NCBI RefSeq assembly: GCF_003387375.1
Contig: NZ_QUNG01000004.1
Location: 248,001 to 312,000 of the forward strand
Reading direction: 5' to 3'
Length of the DNA: 64,000 nt
From: Marinomonas pollencensis
Lineage (GTDB): Bacteria; Pseudomonadota; Gammaproteobacteria; Pseudomonadales; Marinomonadaceae
Under the pieces are notes generated by a model. It worked only from the letters and a program-made list of their open reading frames with translations. It ran no database searches and had not been told where the DNA came from. Shown here in pieces: positions 45,911-56,714 of this stretch. Both the position numbers and the translations under genes were made by a program. Position 1 is the stretch's first letter, and each line of letters opens with the position of its first letter.

Positions 45911-46341
45911 AAACAGGCATCTTAAAGTGCCTGTCCTGTTAAAAAGCAGTGAGAGCACCTAGGTGAAATCAGGGTCAAAGCCCTTTTTGAAAAAGCAGCT
46001 TATCAGGACACACACGCTAAAAGCCCCGTGAATACTGACTTATCGGTACTTACTAGGACAGGCATGCTAAGAACTCCGTAAATGCTGACTTGTTAAGATG
46101 CCTGTCCTGTTAAAAAGTAGGCAGAGCTTATCAGGACACACACGCTAAAAGCCCCGTGAATGCTGACTTGTTAAGATGCCTGTCCTGTTAAAAAGCATTC
46201 TTTTGGAGCTAGGAAGTTGGGTGGGCAAAAAAGGGTTCGACCCTTCGTCTACATGATGCTTATCAGGACACCTCTGCTAAGAGCCCCGTTAATGCTGACT
46301 TTTTAATATGCCTGTCCTGTTAAAAGGCTGTCCTGTTAAAA
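45911..46341. repeat. Cluster of imperfect palindromic repeats
   Basis: Four copies of a unit of about 68 bases (about 45998-46041, truncated; 46050-46116; 46126-46195; 46258-46327) plus a small end fragment (45913-45947). The unit runs from TATCAGGACACACACGC through CTAAAAGCCCCGTGAATGC and GACTTGTTAAGATG to CCTGTCCTGTTAAAAAG. The second copy has perfect 11-base arms AGGACAGGCAT (46055-46065) and ATGCCTGTCCT (46098-46108) around a 32-base loop. A short direct repeat GGCTGTCCTGTTAAAA ends the cluster. No gene is seen inside. Confidence 0.8.
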
Positions 46342-46521
46342 GGCTCTGGCCATGCAACGGAATCTATGACAAATCACTACATAGACGGTCATGAGCAAAC
46401 TCAGCCATTACAAGTCGCAGCAGGACTAGATATCAGCACAATTGATATGAGTAACATCAACTGGAAAGATCAACGAATCCCCCGAGAGTTAGCTAAACTG
46501 ATTGATGACGAAGAGAGCTAG
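46342..46521 (+). pseudogene. C-terminal remnant of a tyrosine (phage-type) integrase
   Basis: The frame encodes GSGHATESMTNHYIDGHEQ and a charged tail ending ELAKLIDDEES. The GH and the MTNHY pattern resemble the last catalytic His and the nucleophile Tyr of tyrosine recombinases, in the form common near the end of phage integrases. Everything upstream (Arg-His-Arg region) is missing and replaced by repeats. An internal ATG at 46366 would give a 51-residue ORF, but it is more likely a fragment. It lies 200 bases from tRNA-Val, where such integrases sit. Confidence 0.55.
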
Positions 46522-46535
46522 CCGCTCTCTTTTTT
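46512..46535 (+). terminator. Rho-independent terminator of the integrase remnant
   Basis: Stem AGAGAGC / GCTCTCT with a 5-base loop and six T. It overlaps the last codons of the remnant, and shows that this was the end of a real gene. Confidence 0.75.
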
Positions 46536-46661
46536 ATACGCGAACAAAAAAGGGCATGAAATAACCCCACCTAAAAGACATCAACAACTAGAAATACAGC
46601 GGCTAACCGCTACTAAAAAAGGGATACTGGGGATAAAAACGGGATAAAGAAGAGATAAACA

Positions 46662-46699
46662 AAAACAAAAAAGGGCTTACAAATTAATGTAAGCCCTTG
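46662..46699 (-). terminator. Rho-independent terminator after tRNA-Val
   Basis: Stem AAGGGCTTACA / TGTAAGCCCTT with a 7-base loop and a T-run on the minus strand, 20 bases past the tRNA 3' end. Confidence 0.83.
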
Positions 46700-46718
46700 A
46701 TTTTATTACTTAAATAAG

Positions 46719-46795
46719 TGGTAGGGCTAGGCAGATTCGAACTGCCGACCTCATCCATGTCAAGGATGCGCTCTAACCAACTGAGCTATAGTCCT
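46719..46795 (-). tRNA. tRNA-Val (anticodon GAC)
   Basis: 77-base cloverleaf with encoded CCA: acceptor AGGACTA, D arm GCTC...GAGC, anticodon arm CATCC-TTGACAT-GGATG with anticodon GAC, T arm GGCAG-TTCGAAT-CTGCC and 3' strand TAGCCCT. The fourth acceptor pair is A-C, a mismatch; all other stem pairs are regular. Confidence 0.95.
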
Positions 46796-46897
46796 AAAAA
46801 GTGTTGGTTATTATACGCAGGAGTTTGGCTTTGACAAGCCCTTGCGGCATTTTTTTGAAGTGTTTGTTTTCTCAGAGGAAAAAGCCTAATTCCATGA

Positions 46898-47080
46898 TCA
46901 AACTGGAATCAACAACTCATGCCCAACAACCTCATCAATTAGATGATAAGGAACTTTGTATTCTTTGCCACGGAACTTTACCGTGGCAAATTCATAACAC
47001 ATTGAGAGTACGGTGCAATTGACAATAACACCGTTATCGATCACTCGAACAATATTGTAGTTACGTAATGTGATGGCCAT
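46898..47080 (-). CDS. Small conserved-looking protein, 60 aa
   Basis: MAITLRNYNIVRVIDNGVIV and the rest form alternating short strands, suggesting a small beta-barrel (SH3-like) fold. No membrane segment or metal motif is present. A good GAGGA Shine-Dalgarno lies 5 bases before the ATG. It is 33 bases after the uvrB stop on the same strand and may be read through from uvrB. I do not recognise the family. Confidence 0.6.
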   Translation of the reverse strand: MAITLRNYNIVRVIDNGVIVNCTVLSMCYEFATVKFRGKEYKVPYHLIDEVVGHELLIPV

Positions 47081-47113
47081 AATATCCTCGCTTTGAGTCC
47101 AGTAAGGCGGCGC

Positions 47114-49144
47114 TTAGCCTTCCCCCACCTCTTTTAATTTTTTTTGTAATTGGCGAATCTGGTCACGATAACCTGCCGCTAGCTCAAACTGTAAGTTCTC
47201 TGAAGCAAGCATCATCTCTTTCTGCAATTGCACCATGGCTTTACGCACTTGCGCAACATCTTCCATGCTCTCTACTTGATAATCTTTTGCCGTTTCGGCC
47301 ACTTTTTTGGTTTGCTTGCCTCGGCCTTTACCAGCGCCTGGGTTGTACGCACCTTCTAGAATGTCTTCAACCGATTTATTAATACCTGTCGGAGTGATGC
47401 CATGCTCTTCGTTATAAGCTTCTTGCGTGGCGCGACGACGGGTCGTCTCACTCATCGCGCGCTCCATCGAACCTGTAATTCGATCCGCATAAAGAATCGC
47501 TTTACCATTCACATTACGAGCAGCACGACCTATGGTTTGTATTAACGATCGTTCTGAGCGCAAGAAGCCCTCTTTATCGGCATCCAAGATGGCCACTAAG
47601 CTGACCTCAGGGATATCCAAGCCTTCTCGCAATAAGTTGATCCCGACGAGAACATCAAACTCACCCAGTCGTAGATCACGAATAATTTCAACCCGCTCGA
47701 CCGTGTCTATATCCGAATGCAAATAACGCACTCGCACTCCATGATCGTTTAAATAATCGGTTAAATCTTCTGCCATGCGCTTAGTCAATGTGGTGACCAA
47801 TACGCGTTCGCCGATCGGGGCTCGCTTATTGATTTCAGATAATAAATCATCCACTTGCGTGGCCACAGGGCGCACTTCTAAAATAGGATCAACCAAGCCT
47901 GTTGGACGGACAATTTGCTCAACTACCCAATCCTGATGCTCTTCTTCGTATTTGCCCGGCGTCGCTGAGACGAAAATAGTTTGCGGCTTTATTTGCTCCC
48001 ATTCTTCGAAGCGCATTGGCCGGTTGTCTAATGCCGATGGCAAACGGAAGCCGTATTCAACTAGGTTTTCTTTGCGCGAGCGATCGCCTTTGTACATAGC
48101 GCCAATTTGCGGCACGGTCACATGAGATTCATCGATCACTAATAAGGCATTGGCGGGTAAATAATCGAACAATGTTGGTGGTGGCGCGCCCTCTTCTCGC
48201 CCAGAGAGATAACGCGAATAGTTTTCGATGCCTGAGCAGTAACCCAGTTCCTGCATCATTTCTAAATCGTATCGAGTGCGCTGCTCAAGACGCTGCAACT
48301 CGACCAATTTATTAAGCGATTTGAGCTGCTCTAAACGCTCATCAAGCTCCACTTTAATACGCTCAATCGCCGCCACTACGGTTTCTTTTGGCGTCACATA
48401 GTGTGTCTTAGGATAGATGGTTATACGCGGCACTTTTCGAATCGTTTTATTGGTCAGTGGGTCAATCATAGAGAGATTTTCCACTTCATCGTCAAACAGC
48501 TCAATACGAATCGCTGTATCTTCAGAGTCCGCCGGAAACACTTCAATCACATCGCCACGTACACGAAAATTACCACGTTCCAGCACCAAATCATTACGGC
48601 TGTATTGCAGCTCAGCCAAGCGACGTAATACCGCTCGCTGATCAATCCGATCTCCTCGATCTAAATGCAGCATCATTTTTAAATAAGATTGAGGGTCGCC
48701 CAGGCCATAAATCGCGGAAACCGTGGCGACAATAATAACGTCTTCGCGCTCTAATAAGGCTTTAGTCGCAGACAAGCGCATTTGTTCTATGTGTTCGTTG
48801 ACGGAGGCGTCTTTCTCAATAAAGGTATCCGATGCAGCCACATAGGCTTCTGGCTGGTAATAATCGTAATAAGAGACAAAATACTCAACCGCATTATTTG
48901 GAAAAAACTCTTTAAATTCACCATACAATTGCGCGGCCAGCGTTTTGTTATGTGCCATGACTATGGTGGGACGCTTTACTTGAGAAATCACGTTTGCCAC
49001 TGTGTAGGTTTTACCAGAGCCTGTCACACCGAGCAGCGTTTGATGCGCTAACCCAGCCTCCACACCTTGCACGAGTTTTTCAATGGCTTTAGGTTGATCA
49101 CCCGCAGGGGCATATGAAGAAACAACTTGAAATTCTTGTGACAC
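47114..49144 (-). CDS. uvrB: UvrABC system protein B
   Basis: 676 residues. UvrB loads at DNA lesions after UvrA and recruits UvrC for nucleotide excision repair. Motifs: Walker [13 protein letters not shown], the damage-sensing beta-hairpin [19 protein letters not shown], the helicase segment IGRAARN, and a C-terminal UVR domain ([20 protein letters not shown]). The start is GTG ([18 protein letters not shown]) behind AGGAAG. Length matches E. coli UvrB. Confidence 0.97.
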   Translation of the reverse strand: MSQEFQVVSSYAPAGDQPKAIEKLVQGVEAGLAHQTLLGVTGSGKTYTVANVISQVKRPTIVMAHNKTLAAQLYGEFKEFFPNNAVEYFVSYYDYYQPEAYVAASDTFIEKDASVNEHIEQMRLSATKALLEREDVIIVATVSAIYGLGDPQSYLKMMLHLDRGDRIDQRAVLRRLAELQYSRNDLVLERGNFRVRGDVIEVFPADSEDTAIRIELFDDEVENLSMIDPLTNKTIRKVPRITIYPKTHYVTPKETVVAAIERIKVELDERLEQLKSLNKLVELQRLEQRTRYDLEMMQELGYCSGIENYSRYLSGREEGAPPPTLFDYLPANALLVIDESHVTVPQIGAMYKGDRSRKENLVEYGFRLPSALDNRPMRFEEWEQIKPQTIFVSATPGKYEEEHQDWVVEQIVRPTGLVDPILEVRPVATQVDDLLSEINKRAPIGERVLVTTLTKRMAEDLTDYLNDHGVRVRYLHSDIDTVERVEIIRDLRLGEFDVLVGINLLREGLDIPEVSLVAILDADKEGFLRSERSLIQTIGRAARNVNGKAILYADRITGSMERAMSETTRRRATQEAYNEEHGITPTGINKSVEDILEGAYNPGAGKGRGKQTKKVAETAKDYQVESMEDVAQVRKAMVQLQKEMMLASENLQFELAAGYRDQIRQLQKKLKEVGEG

Positions 49145-49287
49145 GACTTCTTCCTAAGGAGTAACAAACGACTCAATAGAGTAGCAAATTTTTGCCTTCA
49201 AATCTGATTATACTAAGAAAAAGACAAGAATATAGAGACACCTACAAGGACGCAAAAAAGGCATTCCACTAGCTTTAATAGGCAAAA

Positions 49288-49322
49288 GAAAGCCAAGCTA
49301 ATGTCATATTAGCTTGGCTTTC
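49288..49322. terminator. Strong hairpin terminator after comEA
   Basis: Perfect 15-base-pair stem GAAAGCCAAGCTAAT / ATTAGCTTGGCTTTC with a 5-base loop. It lies about 65 bases past the comEA stop on the minus strand. Confidence 0.75.
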
Positions 49323-49386
49323 TGAAAGTCATTCCATCGCTTTTTCAGCAATATAAAGCTACTTTCTCATATCGAGAGCGAATACT

Positions 49387-49794
<408 letters not shown>

Positions 49795-49834
49795 AGCGTA
49801 AGAGCTTTTCTGCGATTCTGCAAGTAATCAGAGA

Positions 49835-50542
49835 TTAAGCAAAAACACCCAACTCAGTATTAACCTGAGTTAACACGGCAACAGGGTCAGCGGCTTGCGT
49901 AATAGGACGCCCCATTACCAAATAATGGCTGCCTGCTGCCATGGCTTCAGATGGCGTCATAATACGCTTTTGATCGCCTTGTGCAGAACCCGCTGGACGA
50001 ATGCCCGGCGTCACAAGTACAAAGTCTTTGCCTAGTTCATTAGACAACATTGAGGACTCTTGCGCGGAACAAACGACACCGTCCATTCCCGATGACTGCG
50101 CTAAGCTAGCAAGACGTTTCACATGCTGCTCTGGCGTCAAATCAATGCCGATTTCAGCAAGATCCGATTGATCCATACTGGTTAATACAGTGACCGCAAT
50201 CAGAAGGGTTTGGTTGTCTGCGCGCTGTGCCAGTGCATTTGCTGATGCTTCCATCATACGACGACCACCAGAAGCATGAACGTTTACCATCCAAACACCA
50301 GCGTCGGCTGCCACGCTCACTGCGTTCGCCACCGTATTAGGAATATCATGAAATTTCAGGTCTAAAAACACATCAAAATTCAACTTATGCAGCGCATCTA
50401 AAATAGCAGGACCTGCTGTGGTAAACAGTTCTTTACCCACTTTAACGCGACATTGACTAGGGTCTAGTCGTTTCGCCATCTCAATAGATTGCGCCATGGT
50501 TGGGTAATCTAGGGCAACCACTATAGGGGATTGGCAGCTCAT
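49835..50542 (-). CDS. pyrF: Orotidine 5'-phosphate decarboxylase
   Basis: 235 residues. Final step of UMP synthesis. The active-site Asp-x-Lys-x-x-Asp is clear in [21 protein letters not shown] at the start and LVMGRPIT near the end form the phosphate site. GAGGA precedes the ATG. It follows lapB after a 109-base gap, as in other gammaproteobacteria. Confidence 0.95.
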   Translation of the reverse strand: MSCQSPIVVALDYPTMAQSIEMAKRLDPSQCRVKVGKELFTTAGPAILDALHKLNFDVFLDLKFHDIPNTVANAVSVAADAGVWMVNVHASGGRRMMEASANALAQRADNQTLLIAVTVLTSMDQSDLAEIGIDLTPEQHVKRLASLAQSSGMDGVVCSAQESSMLSNELGKDFVLVTPGIRPAGSAQGDQKRIMTPSEAMAAGSHYLVMGRPITQAADPVAVLTQVNTELGVFA

Positions 50543-50651
50543 TCAAGGTCCTCTTTTTCTATATTAACTTGCTCACTATTATCCTCAACGACAATAGTAA
50601 CAATGCGATTTATTACTCTGGGTATTCTACTATTTTTTAGCTTAAAAAAAG

Positions 50652-51830
50652 CTATTCACCTTCCAGACCATGAATCGGTTTGACCACGCCCCAATTTTTA
50701 CAACTTGGACACTGCCAATGCAGCTGATAACCAGAAAAACCGCATTGACGACATTGAAACTGTGGTTTTACCTGAGCCAGCTGATCGATCAATTCAAATA
50801 ACACTTCAAGGTGTTGCTGATTCTGCCCGCGGGAATCTCTCATCTGCAGGTTAATCAGCTCTCGAAAGCCTTTTAATGTTGGGTGCGAGCGTAATTGTTC
50901 GACCAAAAACATCTCGGCGTATTCTTTATCATCTTCCATATAATGCTGCGCAAGGGCCAAAATCAAAGCCGCTGATGGCTTCTTCTGATTTTGCTCCTGG
51001 AGAAACTTAATAAAGCCACTGCCACCCCAAACACGCTGGTAGCAGTCTTTTAGCTGAGGAATAATGATAGAGATAAACTCTGGATCCTGCTCAGCTACCT
51101 GCTTTAATTCTTTGATCGCATCGCGATAACGGCGCTGGCTACTCAGCACATTGGCCGCTCCCACACTGGCTCTAACACAGCTAGGGTCAACCCCTAAAGC
51201 CTGCTTGTAATGCTGAAAGGCTTCTTTCCATTGCTCTTTTTTCGATAAAATTTCAGCCATTTCGCAGTGAAAATGCGCCAAGCGCTTAATTTCTTTTTTC
51301 GTTGGAGAGTCTTTAATCAACTCACTGCTAATTTGAATGGCTTTATCCCAACTTTGTTCAAACTCATAAAGGTCGACCAACAAGGTTAAGATTTTTGAAT
51401 GAAATTCGCTCTTCTTAGACGCGGTAGCCATATTGAGAAGCAAACGGCTTGCTCGGTCTAACAAGCCTGCCGACATGAAGTCACTGGCCAGTTCAAGTTG
51501 TACCATGCGCATTTCGCGCTGTGTAATTTCTGGCCGTGCAAGTAGGTTTTGATGCACATTGATGGCTTTTTGAATTTCGCCTTTTTTACGAAACAAATTA
51601 CCTAAAGTGAGGTGAATATCAAAAGTATCAGAATTGACTTCTAGGGAATCAACAAAGGCATCTATGGCCTCTGAGTGCTGGTCATTAAGCAGGTGATTAA
51701 GCCCGCGAAAGTAGTCTGGTGGTACACTTTTTTTATCTCGCTTAGGCTTTTTGACCGAGTTTTTCCGCCCCATTGCCCAGCCTAGAAATAGCGCAGCAAA
51801 AAGAACAATAAACAACCCAACTTCGGTCAA
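50652..51830 (-). CDS. lapB: Lipopolysaccharide assembly protein B
   Basis: 392 residues. N-terminal membrane anchor (VGLFIVLFAALFLGWAMG), about nine TPR-like repeats (YFRGLNHLLNDQHSEAIDAF, HLTLGNLFRKKGEIQKAIN, AFQHYKQALGVDPS), and a C-terminal rubredoxin-type metal site (CRQCGFSG...CPSCKNWG). LapB controls LpxC turnover with FtsH and so sets LPS levels. The start is TTG with a strong AAGGAG 8 bases upstream, inside the end of lapA. Confidence 0.93.
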   Translation of the reverse strand: MTEVGLFIVLFAALFLGWAMGRKNSVKKPKRDKKSVPPDYFRGLNHLLNDQHSEAIDAFVDSLEVNSDTFDIHLTLGNLFRKKGEIQKAINVHQNLLARPEITQREMRMVQLELASDFMSAGLLDRASRLLLNMATASKKSEFHSKILTLLVDLYEFEQSWDKAIQISSELIKDSPTKKEIKRLAHFHCEMAEILSKKEQWKEAFQHYKQALGVDPSCVRASVGAANVLSSQRRYRDAIKELKQVAEQDPEFISIIIPQLKDCYQRVWGGSGFIKFLQEQNQKKPSAALILALAQHYMEDDKEYAEMFLVEQLRSHPTLKGFRELINLQMRDSRGQNQQHLEVLFELIDQLAQVKPQFQCRQCGFSGYQLHWQCPSCKNWGVVKPIHGLEGE

Positions 51831-51835
51831 CGCCG

Positions 51836-52159
51836 TTACTCCTTCCCTACTGACAACTCTTGAGCAAGAGAGGCTTTACGTAAGCTTTCAACCTCATGCT
51901 GTACTTTTTCAAGACGTCTATTAAGTACTCGAACTTGGCGTTCAGAACGTAAGTAGGTGACAGAGCTCACCAGCAGAGCAACACAAGCCCCGATAGCGAA
52001 AGAGAGAAGCATGTACAAAGCGACACTTAATTCAGGTCCTTGCCAAAAAACCAAATCAAGATGGATAAGCTGGGGGTTTTTGATGGCGAAAAACACACCA
52101 ACGGCAAGGAAAAAGACAATCAGAATTGTAAAAACAACTCTTTTCAGCCATTTAAGCAT
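51836..52159 (-). CDS. lapA: Lipopolysaccharide assembly protein A
   Basis: 107 residues. Two membrane helices (VVFTILIVFFLAVGVFFAI and VALYMLLSFAIGACVALLV) and a C-terminal cytoplasmic coiled coil (RVLNRRLEKVQHEVESLRK). Partner of LapB in the inner membrane. ATG 52159 (MLKWLKR) has GGTGGG at 7 bases; the upstream TTG at 52174 adds a sequence not seen in the family. The lapB start follows the stop within 6 bases. Confidence 0.92.
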   Translation of the reverse strand: MLKWLKRVVFTILIVFFLAVGVFFAIKNPQLIHLDLVFWQGPELSVALYMLLSFAIGACVALLVSSVTYLRSERQVRVLNRRLEKVQHEVESLRKASLAQELSVGKE

Positions 52160-52232
52160 AAAACAACCCACCAAATTAGAATGGCAACATTATGCCGTGA
52201 TAGCTAACAAATTTCGAGGCATAAGACGAAAA

Positions 52233-52538
52233 TTAGTTAAGTTCGTTTATCTCAGCATTAGGAAGATTCACCAATTCACGCAATTCCTTACCTGGTTTGA
52301 AGTGCGGAACATACTTTGCCGACAGTTCAACTGACTCACCCGTTTTAGGGTTACGGCCTATTCTTGGTGCTCGGTAATGCAATGAAAAACTACCAAAACC
52401 TCTAATCTCGATGCGCTCACCATTCGACAGAGCATCAGACATATGATCAAGCATTGTCTTAATAGCTTCTTCAACATCCTTCACTGGCAAGTGAGATTGC
52501 TGATCAATTAACAGTTCTATCAGCTCAGATTTTGTCAT
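52233..52538 (-). CDS. ihfB: Integration host factor subunit beta
   Basis: 101 residues. DNA-bending HU/IHF family: [10 protein letters not shown] start, [14 protein letters not shown] and the DNA-intercalating arm [14 protein letters not shown] with the conserved Pro. It forms the heterodimer with IhfA and acts at sigma-54 promoters and in recombination. GGAGAC precedes the ATG. It heads the ihfB-lapA-lapB order known from gammaproteobacteria. rpsA, its usual upstream neighbour, is absent here; a divergent ppa replaces it. Confidence 0.95.
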   Translation of the reverse strand: MTKSELIELLIDQQSHLPVKDVEEAIKTMLDHMSDALSNGERIEIRGFGSFSLHYRAPRIGRNPKTGESVELSAKYVPHFKPGKELRELVNLPNAEINELN

Positions 52539-52682
52539 TTTCGTCTCCGCGACTATATTTTGATCACACTGTAAGACTAGCTAAATCTAGAAAGAAAGCA
52601 ATAAGTTATAAAGCTTTCGAGCGAATTTAAAGCATTTTTCCTAAAATTTTTGCAAATAAACACGAGACGATTGCTTCGATAA

Positions 52683-52712
52683 CTGGCATAGACCTTAGTG
52701 AGCTTTTATAAT
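52683..52712 (+). promoter_or_regulatory. Sigma-70 promoter of ppa
   Basis: CTGGCA (52683-52688) and a perfect TATAAT (52707-52712) with an 18-base spacer. The start would be near 52719, about 29 bases before the ppa ATG. Confidence 0.6.
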
Positions 52713-52747
52713 GTCGACCATATTTAACACCATTGGAAGATAAAACA

Positions 52748-53278
52748 ATGAGCTATAGTAAAATTCCTGCTGGCAAAGATGTGCCAAATGACATTAACGT
52801 AATCATCGAAATCCCGGCTCAAGCAAGCCCGGTAAAATACGAAGTAGACAAAGACATGGACGCGCTTGTTGTTGACCGCTTCATGACGGCTCCTATGTTC
52901 TACCCAGCGAACTACGGTTACGTGAACAACACGCTTGCAGACGACGGCGACCCAGTTGACGTACTCGTCATCACTCCATACCCAGTGGTTGCTGGTTCTG
53001 TTATTCGCTGCCGTCCAGTTGGCGTGCTAAACATGTCTGACGAAGCTGGTTTGGACGCAAAATTGGTTGCTGTTCCACACGAGAAACTAAGCAAAGAATA
53101 CGGTCATATCCAAGATGTGAACGACATTCCACAATTGCTACGTGACCAGATCGAACACTTCTTCGAAAACTACAAAACTCTTGAAAAGGGCAAGTGGGTT
53201 AAAGTAGAAGGTTGGGCGAACGCTGAAGAAGCGAAAAAAGCCCTAGTTGAAGGCGTAGAAGCTTACAACGCTCAGTAA
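52748..53278 (+). CDS. ppa: Inorganic pyrophosphatase
   Basis: 176 residues, family I soluble pyrophosphatase. Metal-binding signature [10 protein letters not shown] is present, as are [16 protein letters not shown] and PANYGYV. It removes pyrophosphate from biosynthesis. ATG 52748 ([11 protein letters not shown]) with GGAAGA upstream is preferred to the TTG at 52733. Monocistronic with a promoter and terminator. Confidence 0.96.
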   Translation: MSYSKIPAGKDVPNDINVIIEIPAQASPVKYEVDKDMDALVVDRFMTAPMFYPANYGYVNNTLADDGDPVDVLVITPYPVVAGSVIRCRPVGVLNMSDEAGLDAKLVAVPHEKLSKEYGHIQDVNDIPQLLRDQIEHFFENYKTLEKGKWVKVEGWANAEEAKKALVEGVEAYNAQ

Positions 53279-53322
53279 TTATTAATCCGTTAGCCCCCTG
53301 GCTAGCGGAGTATTACCGACAT

Positions 53323-53352
53323 AAAAAAACCGATCCTAGGATCGGTTTTTTT
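53323..53352. terminator. Bidirectional terminator between ppa and trxB
   Basis: Stem AAAAAACCGATC / GATCGGTTTTTT with a 4-base loop; T-runs on both strands serve the convergent genes. Confidence 0.9.
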
Positions 53353-53371
53353 ATTTCCGGCTCAATAAAAC

Positions 53372-54391
<1,020 letters not shown>

Positions 54392-54460
54392 CTAACGAAT
54401 CTACGCCAAAATGCTTAGCGAAAAATGTTAATAACTAAAATAGGGATCTTCTATGGCTTT

Positions 54461-55234
54461 TCAACCGCGTCGTATCGCCGTTTGCGCAGTTCGAGTACCA
54501 CAAAAGGCACATTCAGGATCTTGAGTTAAGCGCATCTCACGCCAACGCCCTTCTAAACCATCGAATAATTTCAGCAAGCCGTGCTCTACTCGCCCACAAC
54601 CACTGGCAATTTTAATGGCATCCAACGCCTGCAACACGCCTAAAGAACCTACTACAGGGCCAATCACACCGCTCTCGCTGCAACTGAGCTGGCTATCAGA
54701 CATTGAAGGGTAAAGGCATTCATAACAAGGGGTGTCATTTTGCTCATAGCGAAAGCTAATCAACTGACCTTCCCAACGTATCGCTGCCGCACTGACTAAC
54801 GCAGTGTTTGCTGCGAAACACGCTCGATGAATGCTTTGACGGGCTTGATAATTGTCGGTGCAATCGAGCACCACACTGGCTTTCGCCACGGCTTGCGCAA
54901 ACGTGTCTGCCACCAAATGCTCTGTAATAACGTGAATATTACAGTCTTTGTTTTTGGCGAGCAGTTCTGCTTTTGCCGCATCCGCTTTGTTATGGCCAAG
55001 ATAGGACTCATTATAAAGAACTTGGCGTGGCAAATTACTCAACTCTAGATGATCACCGTCTGCTAGTATTAATTCACCAACGCCAGCTGTGGCCAAATAG
55101 GTGGCCGCAATATTTCCCAAGCCACCCATACCAACCACCAAGATGGTGGCACTCGACAAAGCTAATTGCCCTTCTATATCAAAGGTGGGAAGCAAAAGTT
55201 GTCGGCTATATCGATCAAGCTGTGATTCGTTCAT
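54461..55234 (-). CDS. moeB: MoeB/ThiF-family adenylyltransferase (molybdopterin-synthase adenylyltransferase-like)
   Basis: 257 residues. E1-like fold: YSRQLLLPTFDIEGQ start, nucleotide loop GMGGLGNIAATYLATAGVG, DGDHLELSNLPRQ, and DCTDNYQAR. Two CxxC zinc pairs are present (CYECLYP; CAFCGT). It adenylates the C-terminus of a ubiquitin-like sulfur carrier (MoaD or ThiS). Neighbours do not tell which; length without a rhodanese domain fits MoeB. The Shine-Dalgarno is weak. Confidence 0.86.
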   Translation of the reverse strand: MNESQLDRYSRQLLLPTFDIEGQLALSSATILVVGMGGLGNIAATYLATAGVGELILADGDHLELSNLPRQVLYNESYLGHNKADAAKAELLAKNKDCNIHVITEHLVADTFAQAVAKASVVLDCTDNYQARQSIHRACFAANTALVSAAAIRWEGQLISFRYEQNDTPCYECLYPSMSDSQLSCSESGVIGPVVGSLGVLQALDAIKIASGCGRVEHGLLKLFDGLEGRWREMRLTQDPECAFCGTRTAQTAIRRG

Positions 55235-55322
55235 TTTTCTCTTACATTTATTTTAGATAACTGCCCGATCGGTCAATGTTTTGATAAAATAAAACCATTA
55301 ACTTATTCAGCGGACAAAAAGT

Positions 55323-56621
55323 ATGAAATTCCCAGGTAGACGTAAAATCAAACACTATTTCCCGGTTTCTGAAGCAAAGCCTATTTTGCCTACCTCTGAA
55401 GTTCGTCCTGATAAAGACACCTATATTGTCGGGCTAGACGAGACCATTGTCGATGTTATTGCCAATATCTCTGATGATTTTCTAACAAACTTCAACATTC
55501 AAAAAGGCTTATCTAACTTAGTCGATGTTGATACCGCCTCTGCCATATATGAAAGATTAACCGCCGAGCAAAGCATTTCTGATCACTTTGCTGGCGGCAC
55601 CATCGGCAACACCATACATAACTACTCAGTGTTAGCCGATGACAAATCCGTGCTACTTGGCGTTATGTCCGCCAACATCGCGTTAGGCTCACCAGCTTAT
55701 CACTACATTTGCCATACCAGCAGTAAGGTTGATATGAATCACCTACAAGGTGTGAGCGGTGATATTGGCCGTGGTATCACCTTAATCACTCCCGATGGCG
55801 AGCGCACCTTTGCCATTGCTCCTGGAGATATGGATGAACTTAGCCACGACCACATTCCTGAAGAGATTATCGCTGGTGCCGCGGCCTTTGTTAGCTGTGC
55901 CTACCCATTGCGTCATCAAGGAAAACCCATTAAACAGGCGATGCTAACCTCTATGGCTTATGCCAATAAGCACCATATTCCCACTGTGTTAACCCTTGGC
56001 ACTAAACACCTGGTTGACGACCATCACGACGAGCTGCTTGAGCTCATTAAACGCGATGTAAATGTATTGGCCATGAACGAGCTTGAAGCCGAAGCATTAA
56101 CCGGCTTTGCGGATCCATTACAAGCGGCCGATGCGATTCTAGATTATGTGGACATGGTATTGCTTACCGCAGGGCCAGATGGCTTATATTTATGTGGCCA
56201 TACAGAAAGCAGCCTAAAGCGAGAGACCACCAACCCAATAAAGTCCGCCAATATTGCAGACTTTAATCGCTGGGAGTTCAGCCGCCCAATGATGCGCCAA
56301 GCGTGTGAGAACCCGATAAAAGTCTTTTCTCATATTGACCCATATATGGGTGGCCCAGAAAAAATCCGCAACACCAATGGCGCTGGGGATGGCGCCTTGT
56401 CGGCATTGCTACACGACATTTCTGCCAACCATTTTCACCGCGAAGCCCAACCTAATTCAAGCAAACACGCGGCCCCTTTCTTGGCTTACTCTTCTTTTGC
56501 GCAAATATGTAAATACGCCAATCGCGTGAGCTATGAAATTCTCGCACAAAGCGCTCCACGCTTATCTCGTGGCCTTCCAGAGCGAGAAGACAGCTTGGAA
56601 GAGGCTTACTGGGACCGTTAA
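55323..56621 (+). CDS. gsk: Inosine/guanosine kinase
   Basis: 432 residues. PfkB/ribokinase family, close to E. coli Gsk: MKFPGRRKIKHYFPV start, FAGGTIGNTIHNYSVLADD, YMGGPEKIRNTNGAGDGALS with the catalytic Asp, and the ending RLSRGLPEREDSLEEAYWDR. It phosphorylates guanosine and inosine in purine salvage. It is divergent from moeB and ends with its own terminator. Confidence 0.95.
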   Translation: MKFPGRRKIKHYFPVSEAKPILPTSEVRPDKDTYIVGLDETIVDVIANISDDFLTNFNIQKGLSNLVDVDTASAIYERLTAEQSISDHFAGGTIGNTIHNYSVLADDKSVLLGVMSANIALGSPAYHYICHTSSKVDMNHLQGVSGDIGRGITLITPDGERTFAIAPGDMDELSHDHIPEEIIAGAAAFVSCAYPLRHQGKPIKQAMLTSMAYANKHHIPTVLTLGTKHLVDDHHDELLELIKRDVNVLAMNELEAEALTGFADPLQAADAILDYVDMVLLTAGPDGLYLCGHTESSLKRETTNPIKSANIADFNRWEFSRPMMRQACENPIKVFSHIDPYMGGPEKIRNTNGAGDGALSALLHDISANHFHREAQPNSSKHAAPFLAYSSFAQICKYANRVSYEILAQSAPRLSRGLPEREDSLEEAYWDR

Positions 56622-56654
56622 GCAAAGCCTCCCAATAAGCGCTATTTTAGACAT

Positions 56655-56685
56655 AAAAAAACCATGCTTCGGCATGGTTTTTTTT
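56655..56685 (+). terminator. Terminator after gsk
   Basis: Stem AAAAAACCATGC / GCATGGTTTTTT with a 4-base loop and a long T-run, 34 bases past the gsk stop. Confidence 0.9.
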
Positions 56686-56714
56686 GCGTATGCACTTAAT
56701 GGCAAGGCATTTGA

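Noticed and set aside
46229..46256. tRNA fragment or attachment-site copy at GGGTTCGACCC
   Set aside because: The palindrome has a loop too short for a T arm and does not match the tRNA-Val 3' end.
45911..46341. Repeat cluster as a CRISPR array or integron attC sites
   Set aside because: Units are about 68 bases, palindromic and irregular, with no equal-length unique spacers, no cas genes and no cassette ORFs between them.
46366..46521. Independent 51-residue gene starting at the internal ATG
   Set aside because: The reading frame and the integrase-like residues (GHATES) continue upstream of this ATG, which fits a truncated integrase better than a free-standing small gene; kept as a pseudogene.
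46801..47022. 73-codon rightward ORF after tRNA-Val
   Set aside because: It is largely antisense to the better-supported 60-codon leftward gene and has no ribosome site or family resemblance.
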